A DNA stretch of 64,000 bases, taken from NCBI GenBank assembly GCA_037501455.1, contig CM074858.1, positions 38,685,001-38,749,000 of the forward strand, written 5' to 3'. Made by a program: the position numbers and the translations under genes. Position 1 is the stretch's first letter; each line of letters opens with the position of its first letter. The notes beneath the pieces are model-generated. The model saw only the letters and a program-made list of their open reading frames with translations, did not search any database and was not told the origin of the DNA. Source of the stretch: Lantana camara. Lineage: Eukaryota > Streptophyta > Magnoliopsida > Lamiales > Verbenaceae. Positions 11,180 to 22,789 of the stretch are shown piece by piece.

Positions 11180-12376
11180 TGTAACATCTCGGCTCTTCGG
11201 CAGTACAGGTACGAACGTCATGAGTGTGCTAAGTGTGCTTTCAATTAATTGAGTATGCTATTATATGATTTATTTGAATATTTGGATAATTGTAATATGT
11301 TTTATGTTTAAATCTTAAACGTTTTATACCTTTTAAACTTATTTTCAGCCGGTTTAACTCCGTTTTCATCTCCATTTTTATAACAACTTAATATGTATGA
11401 AATATATAAATTATAAATGTGTTTAGATGCTTTATATGCGTTTTAGAACTTGTTTACTTTGGTTTTTATTTGTTTTGGTGAAACGAAACTTCAAGGGGCT
11501 AAAGAGCATTTAGCGCACCTTAGGTTACGGGGGACGTAACTTGAGATCGGGAGTTCGGATTCGAATTCCGACACCTCCATTGGACTCGTTTCAATGATTT
11601 GGGTCCAGTGGAATAAGCCCTCGAATTTTGGCCCGAACCAAGCCTCGCGCGTGTGACGACCACCTTTTACGGTTTTGACCATAACTTGTTCATTTCTTGA
11701 TCAAATGAGGTGATTCCCACTTGACCCCAACTCATCCCCCTCTCTCTCCTTTAGCCTCCCATTTCGATCCATACACAAGGAAGAAAGGAAATTAGCTGAA
11801 AACTAGGGAGAAAGAAGAAATCCCATCACTATTCACACCCTTGGGATTTCAAGCTCAAATCTCCTCCATCCTTCATCCAATCCTCAAGGTAAGCATATGT
11901 TTATGATATATATCCAATTTTGGTTCTTTTCATCCATGAAGCGCAGATTTTGAGCATGATTTGCTAGGGTTTTGGGTAAGAGCATGAATAGTGGTGAGTA
12001 GTAATGGTTTTGAGTCTTGCAAGAATTATATGCCTTTCCTTGTGATTTATTTTGGTTTAAAGCATGATATATGATCAAAAGACCTTCATTTATGTTTATA
12101 TGTTCATGATTTAAGTGGTGGTTGAGTTACTTCGGAGTTGCCATTAGAAAACTAAGCTTGTATGCAAGAATATGAACTTATTGAATCTCTTGTATTTAAT
12201 CCTTGTTGTGCTTCGGTTTTTGCATGCTTTTAGGCCTTAATTTCATGATTTTTTTATAGCCTAGCATGCCTTTATGTGTTACCTAGCTTTAGTGTGAGTT
12301 TTGGGTGGTTTTGAGGCTGATTTGCAGGTTTTCGCGCGAGGAAGACGAAGCAGGGGAGAGCTAACGACCGTTAGCA
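11180..12376 (+). repeat. LTR fragment (5' part), plus orientation
   Basis: Starts TGTAACATCTCGG. Exon-1 hairpin GGAGTTC ... GAATTCC at 11550-11569, donor CAAG/GTAAGCAT near 11886, then intron-1-like AT-rich sequence ending just after the palindrome GCTAACGACCGTTAGC (12359-12374), where the next LTR begins. Exon 2 onward is missing. Confidence 0.75.
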
Positions 12377-12667
12377 TGTAACATCCCGCTCATCCAGACG
12401 TGTAGGTACGCTGTCACGGGAGAGCTACTTGTGGTTTTAAATTATTTATTTATGCAAATCATGTGTTTATTTTATTATTTATGTGATATTCTTGAATATT
12501 TGAATTGATAGTTGAATCCTTATTTGAACCTTATATACATTATTTGAAAGTATTTACCATTTTTGCTCATTTTCGATCCGTTTGCCCTCGTTTTCATTTT
12601 TGATTTTCGTGATTACGTGATATGCATGAATTATATATGTTATGAACTTCTCTACGTGATCGTTTTA
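12377..12667 (+). repeat. LTR 5' end fragment, plus orientation
   Basis: Starts TGTAACATCCCGCTCATCC directly behind a palindrome of the preceding LTR. It is related to the start of the D LTR and is cut off after 291 bp by element B. Confidence 0.72.
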
Positions 12668-14186
12668 TGTAGCACCCGCATCGATAGACGCCATCTCCCC
12701 CGCACCATTAGTCCGATCCACGTATTAAATAGAAGTTCATACATGAACCAAACACTTGGCGAACGGGTGACAAGATAAAATAAACCTGGCTAAGCGGGGC
12801 TAACCCTTAATGTAACGCCCCGGTTTTTCATTTGTACAAATATGCTTTATGTGTTTATAAATTTCACAATTAAATTATTTAATTATGTGATTAATTATTT
12901 ATAAGTGTTTTAAATATTAAATTTTAATATAAATTGTTATTAGTTTATTTTATTTTGTTAAATTGGAATTTGTTTAATTGATAATTAGTGTTAATGTTAA
13001 TTAATTATACCTTTAATTATGATAATTAATTAATTTTATAATATCGTTGACTTTTTTGTTTAAATTAGAATAGAATTTAAATTTTGTTATTTAATTTGAA
13101 ATATTATGAAATTGTTAAGATATTGTTTTTGAGTGATTTAAACGAGCTTCGTTCTTATATGATTTGATATCGAAAATTAGTGAAAATTTAGTATGCCGTA
13201 GATTTATGTGTTGTGAACATGTTTCTATGCTCGTTTTACATTTTCGATCTCGTTTGACGTGGTAACGAATTTATTTTGAGTTGTGGAACCAAATCGGGGG
13301 CTAATGGGCAATTAGCGCACCCTTGGTTCCGTGTGTGATATCTTGAGCTCGGGAACTCGGATTCGAGTTCCGTCACCTCCACTGAACTCGTATCGAAGAT
13401 TTGGGTTCAATAGAATAAGCCTCATATTTTTCTAAGCTCGTTTTGATCTTCGAAATTTAACCGAAAATTGTGATGTTCGGCTAAATGACCACCTCCCACT
13501 ATTTTAACCATAACTTGAACCATAGTTAACCAAATGGAGTGAAACTGGGACCCACATGACCCTGACTTCAGACTTTATCATCTCTCTCTCCCTCACATCG
13601 ATCCACATAAGAGAAAGGAGGGAGATCATATTTTTTTTGGAATAGCAGCCCCATTCCAGTCACCTTGAACCCTAGGGAAAGATTGAGCTCATTTCTTCAT
13701 TTTACTTCATCTTCTTCAAGGGGGTAAGTTTATAATTGATATGTACATTCTTATATGATCATTTTCATCCATAAAAATCTGATTTTGATCCATGATTGAT
13801 ATAGTTTTGCCTCAAGACATGAATAGTTAGTTTGAATGCTTCCTTTGATGAGTTCTTGCAAATCCTTGAACTATTTCTTGAATTTCAGTTGTATACGAGA
13901 TCTAGGTAGTGTACTTATTTCATTTCTAAGCTTGGAATTCAGGTGAAATTGTTGCTTCTTGAACCTTCTTGGCTGCTGTGAGTTTTTGGGAAATAGGTGA
14001 CAGATTTGTTTCCTTGTTGTAATGTGTGGGTATGTTGTTTTGGAGGAGGGAGTTTGGCTATTCGTTTCACTTCATTTTTTTGCCTACTTGTTGCCTTGAG
14101 TGCTGTGTATGTTACCTTTGCTGCTACTTCCATGGAGAATCGGAAATAGAGCTGCAACTGCTGTAGTTCGTCGCCCTGCTGCCGTC

Positions 14187-14306
14187 TCCCCGGGCGGGGA
14201 GATTTCGTGAAGGTTGTGTCCCCGGGCGGGGACACCTTTAAGCAGAAGTTCCTGCCACTCCTCTACCCGGCCGGGGAGTTTTGTGTGGAGCTTTGACCCG
14301 GCTGGG
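14187..14306. repeat. GC-rich palindrome array, S1 (TCCCCGGGCGGGGA type)
   Basis: Four units (TCCCCGGGCGGGGA twice, then CCCGGCCGGGGAG and CCCGGCTGGGGAG) spaced about 30-45 bp, in an AT-rich surround, inside the proposed intron 1. Same position as the GGAACGGCCGTTCC array of A, but different sequence. Confidence 0.75.
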
Positions 14307-14393
14307 GAGCCCTGTTTGCTGCTGGTGCTGTGCTTGTTTATGTGTGTGTTGCGCTGCCGCTTCCCTATTTCTTTTCTTGTAGCTTGTATATGT

Positions 14394-14660
14394 GTATATA
14401 TATATGTAATGGTGTGTATGATATATATATATATATATATGTTGTGTGTGTTATATTGTGTGCATGAGTGTGTGCGTAACATATATGTATATATAAACTG
14501 TATGTGTGTGTGTATATATATATATACATTTATTAATGCATGCATGGTTACGTACATGTATATATAAATATATATGTGTTGTAGTATATATAAAGTATAA
14601 TTGTGCATGCATGATATATATGTAATATGTGTATACGTATATATATGTATATTTATTATA
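14394..14660. repeat. TA/TG-rich simple-sequence region in S1
   Basis: Interrupted (TA)n and (TG)n runs directly downstream of the palindrome array, within intron-1-like sequence. Open frames across it are products of the simple sequence. Confidence 0.85.
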
Positions 14661-17600
14661 TATTTTAAGTATTATTTGATTTATTTAAATTATAGAATTT
14701 AATTGTTATCTATTTCGCATTATTTAATTACCGATCATGACTTGAATGTTTTTATTTGCCTAATTTCTAAGTTATAAACATGAAATAGTACGTGTTGTGA
14801 TCATTATATGAAATTCTTGGATTCATTTGATATAAAATGTGAATATATGAATTTGAAATGAATTTATGTGACTAAAGTGGTATGATATTATTTTATGAAA
14901 TGTGACCTTTTAATTGTGGAATTTTATGATATGACTTATGGACTTAATTTATGGAATTGATTGTTATCTATTTTATGTTTTACATATTTAAATGATTTGA
15001 ATGCCTTTGTTTTGTTTAATTTATAATTGAAAACTTGATAAATTTGAGTTTTAATTGTTATATGAAATTCATGACTTGAATTGCTATGAATTATGAAACG
15101 TTTGAATATGAAACCTTCATGTAAGGAACATGTTGAGTGAAATACTTGGTAGTTTGGCTTCTTAACATGATTTATACCTCGTATGCATCTCATATCATGT
15201 GCATGACATGCCGTGCGTCGTATATGGTTCATATGGAGTGTTGAGTCTCACGTACACACTATGTTGTCTTTGTACAGTTTTCTCCAGGGCGGAGATGTCG
15301 GGTTCCTAGGACACCTCAAGTTTTTCTTTCTTTTGGTATTGTCAGTAAGGTGTAATAGGTGGGTTTCTCTTCTAATAGCTAAATCAACCCGATATATCCC
15401 TTACACGAAATGTTTTAATCCAAAATAGTATATTTATATATCAAGTCATTTTGGGTAAATGATTTCAAACGTATGACCCCTTTTTATTTATGAACCCTTA
15501 CCCAATGTTTTGGCGAGATTAGTGAGCACATTGTTTATGGGGCCCGGGACTATGTGTACGTGGTTATCCGGGTAAGCTCGGGCTGACGGTGATCCCCGTG
15601 CACTAGTCCCAACAAATAATGACTACGGAAGGGATCTCATTAGGAGTTTTGACGAGAAAACGTTAGTCGGGCAATGAGGACTCATGAACCTCATTGCCAC
15701 TATGTATGAGGTGGTCGGGTCTTGCTAACCCGTCCACCACCCGGAGGAAAAAGGTATAAGTGTTTATGATTATGATTATGCATGATATGAATATGATTAT
15801 GATTATGAACGAATATGTATGAATGTGTATTATCACTAATGAAAAGATTGAATTGATATGCACACACGAGGAGAAGGTTGGAGATTATGCACGCCCCCTC
15901 GCCGGGCCATGAAACCTTATGAATGAAATGAATGAATCTGATAGCTGTAATCCCGAGCGATGGTTTCCTTTGTTTTACCCATTGGGAAATATCTTAAAAA
16001 CCTCGCATGGGATTATAGCATCCATGTGTGGGTGTTTAAATTCTGTTATATTATATATGTTATGCCCTGTTTTATACCCACCAGTCTCCTATAGACTGAA
16101 CCCGGCTTTGTTTTCAGTGTTTTGCAGGTTTTGGAGTGCTAGGCGGGAAGTAGAGTCTGTCGAGTCCCTTGATAGAGTTGGAGTCTATTTATATGCATTT
16201 TGTAAAGTAATTAAGTTATAGATTTATGTATAAAATGTTATGATTTATGTTTTAATTTTCGGGAGTAGGTATTACGCTAATGGAACCCATCTTTTATGAT
16301 AAACCTCGTGATTAATTATATATCCTGCTTCCGCACTGGCATTTAATTCATGAGTTTATTTCATTGGTTTCCAGGTTCTAGCTCCCGCCTAGCCTAGTGT
16401 GTGAGTGAGTCCCCATTCGTCGTGATTCGGCTCGTGTATGGACTCTCCATTTCATATGCGGGTCGGGACTCGGTGCGGGGGATGTGGGGCCTTCCGTTGG
16501 GGCGCTACACTTAAACCAAATTATAAAACGATGTAAAAGAAATAAAGCGGAAGCATAGATACTTCATAGAATGATAATCAAGTAATACAATCCAAGGCCA
16601 ACACGGCCACCAAATATTCACAAGTAATGTGCAAAATAGATTATACATAACCGAAATAGATTAATACATAGCCAAAATAGATAAGTATGAGATGCTAGAA
16701 AGAAGGCTTACTAGGACCAAAGTAAAGACTTCAAGTAGACCTTATTCCCTGCCTTGCACAACCTGCAACATACTAAGAAAACAACGTGGGGTGTCAGTCC
16801 AAGGACTGAGTGAGGGGCTTAATAAAAATAATCATAACATATTCATGAGAAATAATCATAATTTTCCATCCTTCTTCCTTCGGGGCGGTGGGAGGGTTTG
16901 CAAAGCCCAAACCACCTCATGATATAATATCGAGACGGGGGAACATGACTACTACACGCTCATTCGATGGGTTAACCACCGACTCAAGAATATCTCACCT
17001 TCCACACTACAGGTCGCATGAGAAATTTTCAAAGGGTACTATATGCAATGGCTTATCCGACGGCCCGATGCCATACCGGTCTCCATTCACACAATTCCCT
17101 AGGGCCCAATAACATGTGTATGATTCTCGCCAAAACATTTTCATGAAAACATTTAAAGATCTTTCATACTTAAATCATTTTCCAAAGTATATATATACTT
17201 AATACATTTTGTCTTAGATAGGCACACAAGATATTAGGGTTCTAATTAACTACAAATAAAAGCTCAACTTGACAAGAGAACGTGAAAGAAGAAGCCTAAG
17301 GACCTTGCTCCTCCATAACCGGATCGAGCTTTGTGCAAGAAACACGAGTGTACATGAGATTCTCGACATATGAACTAATTAATGGACGAACGACATATGA
17401 ATGCATGTTATGAGATGTTAAAATCAATAGGACATTTATGGATAATTCGTAATTAATTTACAAGAAGCCATGAATCGAAAGTAAACGAATAAAAGTATAT
17501 AACATGAAAATGCAAGCCAATACAAGCCTATAACATATATACACATCTTAAATATCAATTAGGCAACATAAAACACATATTAGAGCACGTATATCAATCA

Positions 17601-17768
17601 AAACTCAACATACAAAACCCCATTCATACCATATCATTTGTTAAATCAAGAACCAAGGTATTCATGCAATAAATTCACGGATACACGCATATATATTCAC
17701 ATATTCAAACTTAAGAACATAAACACACACTCAATTCTCCAAACCCTTATTATTCAACACATTCACAC

Positions 17769-17771
<3 letters not shown>

Positions 17772-17821
<50 letters not shown>
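17772..17821. repeat. (AT)n microsatellite
   Basis: About 25 uninterrupted AT dinucleotides within the B LTR. Confidence 0.95.
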
Positions 17822-17823
<2 letters not shown>

Positions 17824-18138
17824 AACCTCGAATTAGGAGGGAAGACATGAAGATGATGATATGATAGAGATGATGAAGTCTTGAAAATAGGATAATGTTC
17901 TCCTTCTCCTTCTTCTTGGTTGATCAAAGATGTAGTATGTGTGAAGAAAATGAAAAACAAAGGGTTTGTGTGTGAAGAAAATGAAAAACAAAGGGTTTGT
18001 ATAAAGTGAAAAAGTAGATATTATGTATTATATATACATAAATATGCATATGCTATATTTGTATGAGTGTATATATTGTATAGGTATATATTTTGCATGT
18101 CTCATGAAGGTATGCATTAATGCATATATAGATATGTG

Positions 18139-18189
18139 TGTGTGTGTGTGTGTGTAACCACTTATTCCACGAAATTAATTTAAGTAGAG

Positions 18190-18248
<59 letters not shown>
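18139..18248. repeat. (TG)n and (TA)n microsatellites
   Basis: A pure TG run near 18139-18155 and a long pure TA run near 18195-18247, both within the B LTR. Confidence 0.93.
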
Positions 18249-18251
<3 letters not shown>

Positions 18252-18466
18252 GTGACAGGTTTATGAAATGTATGAATTTATGAAGTATGTATATGCTATG
18301 ATATGAAATGAAAGAATTTAAATTAAAATTCTCATGTAGCAATTAATCAAATAATTAACTTAATCACATGGGCATATTGATGAAATAAGCATGGAAAACA
18401 AATTCTGACTCTCAACCTCACATGTGTGGCGCGCGTACCTAAATGACGAAAACTCGGGGCGTCACA

Positions 18467-18986
18467 ACCTCTCCCCCTTAAAAGAATCTGGTCCCCAGAT
18501 TCACTCGGACGGAAATAGTTCCGGATGAAACTTCTTCATCTTATCCTCGGTTTCCCACGTGGCTTCCTCGGTTTTATCACTCCGTCACAAAACCTTTACT
18601 AATGGGATTTGGATAAAAGTTAGGTTCGGTTACAAATCTGCTTCCTCAACTTCTTCAATGGGGAGAATCTCGGACACATCAGGATCGTACTTCCTTAACT
18701 GAGGAACATGGAAGATATTACGAACCCCGGTCAGACTCGACGGTAGGTCCAGACGATAAGCTACTTCACCAATCTTCTCAAGAATATCAAATGGACCCAA
18801 ATAACGAGGGTTAAGCTTCCCTCTTTTACCGATCTAAGCAAAACCTTTATGAGGAGATGCCTTCAATAAAACCCGATCTCCTACTTCAAATTTGAGATCT
18901 CTTCTCCGGTTATTGGCATAACTCTTTTGTCGATCTTGGGCAGCTTTCATCCGTTGTTGCACCAGTTGGACCTTCTCAATGATATC
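18467..18986 (-). pseudogene. Element B pol, C-terminal remnant (integrase tail and chromodomain region)
   Basis: The minus-strand frame gives IIEKVQLVQQRMKAAQDRQK, then [39 protein letters not shown] and finally ATWETEDKMKKFHPELFPSE with a stop before the purine tract. These match the integrase C-terminus and chromodomain of A and E. A TAG interrupts after HKGFA, another stop follows near the EEVEEADL stretch, and residues are missing around the chromodomain. The upstream part of pol was cut off by the LTR starting at 18987. Confidence 0.85.
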
Positions 18987-21000
18987 TGTAGCACCCGAAC
19001 GCAAGGTACCACATCCCCCGTATCGAGGCCCGACCCGTATATGAAATGGAAAGTCCATACACGTGCCAAGTCATGGAGAATGGGGACCAACACACTCGCT
19101 ATGCTAGACGGAAGCTAACCCTTAAACCATCAAATACCAAAACGAAATGAAATAGAGTATGAATTAGAAGTGGAAGCAATACATGGTCATAATATATACA
19201 CTGAGCATTCAAGCTCCAACATAATACAAATGTTCAAGTATTTCAAAGCCATCACGGCAAACTAGAAAGTACGCTCTAAATCCATAATCAAAATCCATAT
19301 ACAAAAGGATGTAATATGAGTGTAAGTGAGGAAAAGAGGTGCTAGACTCGAATACAAGACCCAAAGACTTGGATTCTCGCCTAGCAACTTCCCAAAACCT
19401 GCACAAACTGAAAACCAAATGGGTCCAGTCCAAAAGGGACTAGTGGGTATAAAAAACGGCATAATATATAAATAATGCAGAAATTAAACACATTCATGCA
19501 AGTTATAATCCCGAAAAAGGTTTTAGAGCATTTTCTCAAATGGGTAAAACAAGAAAGTCATCAAACGGGATTATAACAGTTATATTCATTCAATGGATTA
19601 TTCGTGAGCCCGGCGAGAAGGCTAAGTCTCCAACCATCTCCTTGTGTAATCATTAAAGTGTTCATTAGGTTTTCATATATATAATTTTGTGCATAAATAA
19701 TCAATCAATCATAATCATTCGATCATTCATAATCTTTCAAGTAAACCCCTTCTTCCTCCGGGCGGTGGACGGGCTTGCAAGACCAGGCCACCTCAATCAT
19801 TATGGCTAGTGGGGTACATGAATCCCAAAAAGCTCGATTCCCATTCCTCGCTAAACCTCGTAGCGAGGGCCGGTATCATCGTAGTTTGGTGGAACTAGTG
19901 CACGGGATCCCCGTCAGCCCGTGCTTCCCCGGTTAGCCACGTGCACTAAGTCCCAGGGCCCCCATTTAGTGCAATCAATCACGTCTCGCCAAAACAATAA
20001 GTAGGATATTCAATAAAGAAAAGGTTTAACGTTTAAAATCATTGACTCTTCAAAGACTCAATATATACATAAATTAGTTTGGCTTAAAACTTTACATATT
20101 GGGATTATATCGGGTCATTTAACTAAATAGAAGAGAAACCCACCTTAGAAATGTGGAAAGAACGGTGCAAGCCTCACTGCTCGACCTCGTCTCCGTTCGG
20201 ACCAAAATCTGTGCAAAGATAGTGGGGTGAGGCTCAAAATGAACAATTACGATGCACGGTGAATCAATGTTCGTGGTATGAAGCGCATAAGAGATGTAAT
20301 CATGTCATGAGGATATTCTTATGCAAAATTAATGCCACACAAGCACATAATCGAGCAATTTATTCAATATAAGGAAGAACCGTATTCATTCATAATCATA
20401 TATTCAATCAAAGTTCATATCAAGTCACGTTTGTAGCACGAAATCACACTGCACGTATTCAAGACAACCAATTCATGATCAATTAAATAATATATTCATA
20501 ATCATTAATTATGCAAGTCTTTAGCATAATTAAAGCAAGGTTAAAGAATAAATTAAATGGGATTAGTAATATAATTAACACTCAACGATTCAAAGGATAC
20601 AAGGGGGTAATGGGGGTTACCCCCTGCAAGAGCAATTCCATTAACGCCCGTTAAGAAGGTCAGGCGTTCCATCCTTGGTGGTAACGGGCGTTACCATTTT
20701 CCCGTTCACCTGGGGTTACGGGCGTTACTCCAGGGAGTAGCTCAAGGTCTGGCAAAGGTATGGAGGTAACGGGTATTTTCTTCTTTCAGTGCAAACGGGG
20801 TAACGGGGCATTACCCTTGCCATACTAGATCCCCTGTTTTTCCTTCTTCTTTTTCCTCAACAAACCAATATATACAAACACTAACCCCTGTTTAAAAGCA
20901 AGGAAAAGGGCAAGGAATCCAACACACCAGGGCAACAAATGATCACATAATCAAGGCAAATTCAATATACAATAATGTTTGATCAAGAATCCAAGAAAAA
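18987..21000 (-). repeat. LTR C fragment (3' part), minus orientation
   Basis: Begins on the plus strand TGTAGCACCC at 18987, inside the B pol; this is the LTR 3' end on the element strand. Going upstream on the minus strand it shows the hairpin AGTCCCTTTTGGACT (about 19434-19449), a degraded GCTAGGCGA, donor AAG/GTGGGTTT, exon 2 with GAGACGAGG, acceptor TTTGCACAG (near 20207), and the array at 20640-20820. The right border is not sharp (about 20900-21060), and the LTR start is missing. Confidence 0.7.
20640..20820. repeat. GC-rich palindrome array, LTR C (GTAACGGGCGTTAC type)
   Basis: Units GGTAACGGGCGTTACC, GGTTACGGGCGTTACTC, GGTAACGGGTATT and GGGTAACGGGGCATTACCC, plus a half unit AACGCCCGTTAA upstream. 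A further lineage-specific sequence at the intron-1 position. Confidence 0.72.
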
Positions 21001-22789
21001 GGATCTTGAGTAAATTGTGTTGGTACAAGAGGAGTAAGTGCTATGCTTTAGATTGAATTTATCATATAAATTAAATGTAATTGCTTGTAATTTAGTTGGG
21101 TAATCTGAGTATGAGGTTATTGAATATAATACGACTTTGGTTGATTCTTAAACTTGCTCGTACATTTTGTTGTCTTCAATTATGCAATTATGATTCGCAC
21201 ATGACCTCAATGCCTATTTATTTATTACGTGAGACATTAAATGTGCATAAGAAGACATTCGTGACATGTCATACCACTTTATAATTTCTGTATTCATGAC
21301 ACGTTTTCTCATACCACTGCCGTGCGTCCTACTTGGTATCATATTGAGTCGTGTCTCACGAGTACACTGTATTTCCTTTATGTACAGTGATCTCCAGGGC
21401 GTAGACAGCCTGGTCAAGCACGCACCCGTCTTGTCAATTCCCGTATCTTGACGCTTCTCAGGTGAGGTTTAGGATTTTGTATAGTTAAATGACCTATGAC
21501 CCCAAGATGATGATTTCAATCCCCGCATGCGATTATATACTATATATACGATTAAATATGTGTTGAATATGATATGTTGATGATCTTGTGTGAGTCCTGC
21601 GTGGATGGAGGTCATGAGGCTTAAAGTTCCATCGCGTAGGAAAGGTGTAAATATAAAACCAGTTTTTGAGGCATATGTAAGCTATTCTGGAAAAACCCAG
21701 TTGTGTTCTGATTCTGTAGCGAGATTGCCATGAAAGTTGGCATATGTTATGTTATGTTATGTTCTCTTATGGGGCCCAGGAGCTACGGGTAAGGAGCCCC
21801 CGGGACGGTATCGGGCCGTCGGGGATATACCTGTGCGTAGTCTCCATCTGTATGAAAAGGATCTACCGGGACCCACCATGAGGTTTGGTTGGGAAACGGA
21901 GTCCTGAGGGTATGAGTAGCAATCAGCACTCCCCTCGACTGTATGGATGGTTAGTGTCGCGCAACCCTACCATCACCCGGAGTTGAGGTGGTATGTTATT
22001 TATGTTTTGTTATTATATGAGGAGTTAAGGTTGGAAGCTCGTACTCGCCGAGCATATGTTATGATCTGTTATGGGATTTATGAATCGGGATAGAGTCTTC
22101 TGAAAGTGGTTTCTAAACTTATATCTATATCTATTTTGGGTTGTTTTGAAATGTTCTGGTATGCAACACCTATCCCCGGTTCATGAATCCACCCTTTTGA
22201 TATGTGTTGTGCTCTGTATATGTATATTGTGGGTGTGCGTTAGCCCCCTCACTCAGTCAGTTGACTGACACCTCATTTATCTTTTAGTTTGCAGGTCTCC
22301 TTTTGGCTTGAGCTAGGCGGAAGTGAGTCCCTTGAGTCACACTTGTCAGTCTAGTTGGTATTAGGATGCATTTGTCGCATACTTTATTTATGTTATGTAT
22401 TTATGTTTCACACTTGAAGGTTATGTTTATGTTCTACTTAGACTTAAACCCGTGTGGGGTTAGTAAGCTAGTATTTGGATGTTAGTAGATATTATGATGG
22501 TACGTATGCTACTTATTATGTTGGATTATGAATTGATTCGGGACTAGGTATTTATGCTAGTTGAACCCGTCATCTGCTTTGCATGTTTTGTTTTGAATGC
22601 TTCCGCTATCTATTGTTGTTGGTTTAATTGCTTCCGCACTCTGAGTTTGTCAAGTCAGATCCGCCTAGCCTAGTGCGTGGGTTGGTCTCCCGTTCGCTAT
22701 GATTCGGATTCGGGCATGGATTTTCCATTTCGTGATCGGGTCTGGATCTTAGTGCGGGGGATGTGGCATCCTCCGTTTGGGGTGTTACA
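21000..22789 (+). repeat. LTR fragment (3' two thirds), plus orientation
   Basis: Ends GGGGTGTTACA at 22789; its start is lost and the left border is approximate. Landmarks: acceptor TTTATGTACAG (to 21387), donor CTCAG/GTGAGGTTT (21462), hairpin CAGTCAGTTGACTG (about 22255-22268), acceptor TTTGCAG (to 22294), and the pair GCTAGGCGGA (22312-22321) with TCCGCCTAGC (22660-22669). It ends inside the leader of copia element K1. Confidence 0.78.

Larger units (their letters stand above)
12811..16509 (+). mobile_element. Solo LTR S1 (3699 bp) with 5-bp target duplication
   Basis: Runs from TGTAACGCCCCGG to GGGGCGCTACA and is flanked by CTTAA on both sides (12806-12810 and 16510-16514). No internal domain is present, so recombination between two LTRs probably removed it. 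Landmarks: exon-1 hairpin GGAACTC ... GAGTTCC (13352-13371), donor GGGGTAAGTT (intron from 13724), palindrome array 14187-14306, acceptor TTTGTACAG (to 15277), donor near 15350, hairpin CAGTCTCCTATAGACTG (about 16082-16098), acceptor TTTTGCAG (to 16127), and the pair GCTAGGCGGGA (16138-16148) with TCCCGCCTAGC (16383-16393). Confidence 0.92.
12668..18466 (-). repeat. Element B 3' LTR, split by solo LTR S1
   Basis: Minus-strand LTR in two pieces, 12668-12810 and 16510-18466, rejoined by removing S1 and one CTTAA. On the element strand it starts TGTGACGCCCCGAG at 18466 and ends GTGCTACA at 12668. It contains the branch hairpin CAGTCCTTGGACTG (about 16797-16811, minus) and a degraded exon-2 region near 17290-17330. 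The microsatellites at 17772-17821 and 18139-18248 lie in its upstream third. It is joined to the B pol end at 18467 through a purine tract, which identifies it as a 3' LTR. Confidence 0.85.

Noticed and set aside
14084..14608. Frames on both strands across a TA/TG-rich stretch
   Set aside because: Composed of simple-sequence residues (Tyr-Ile repeats) inside a solo LTR; no domain or codon signal.
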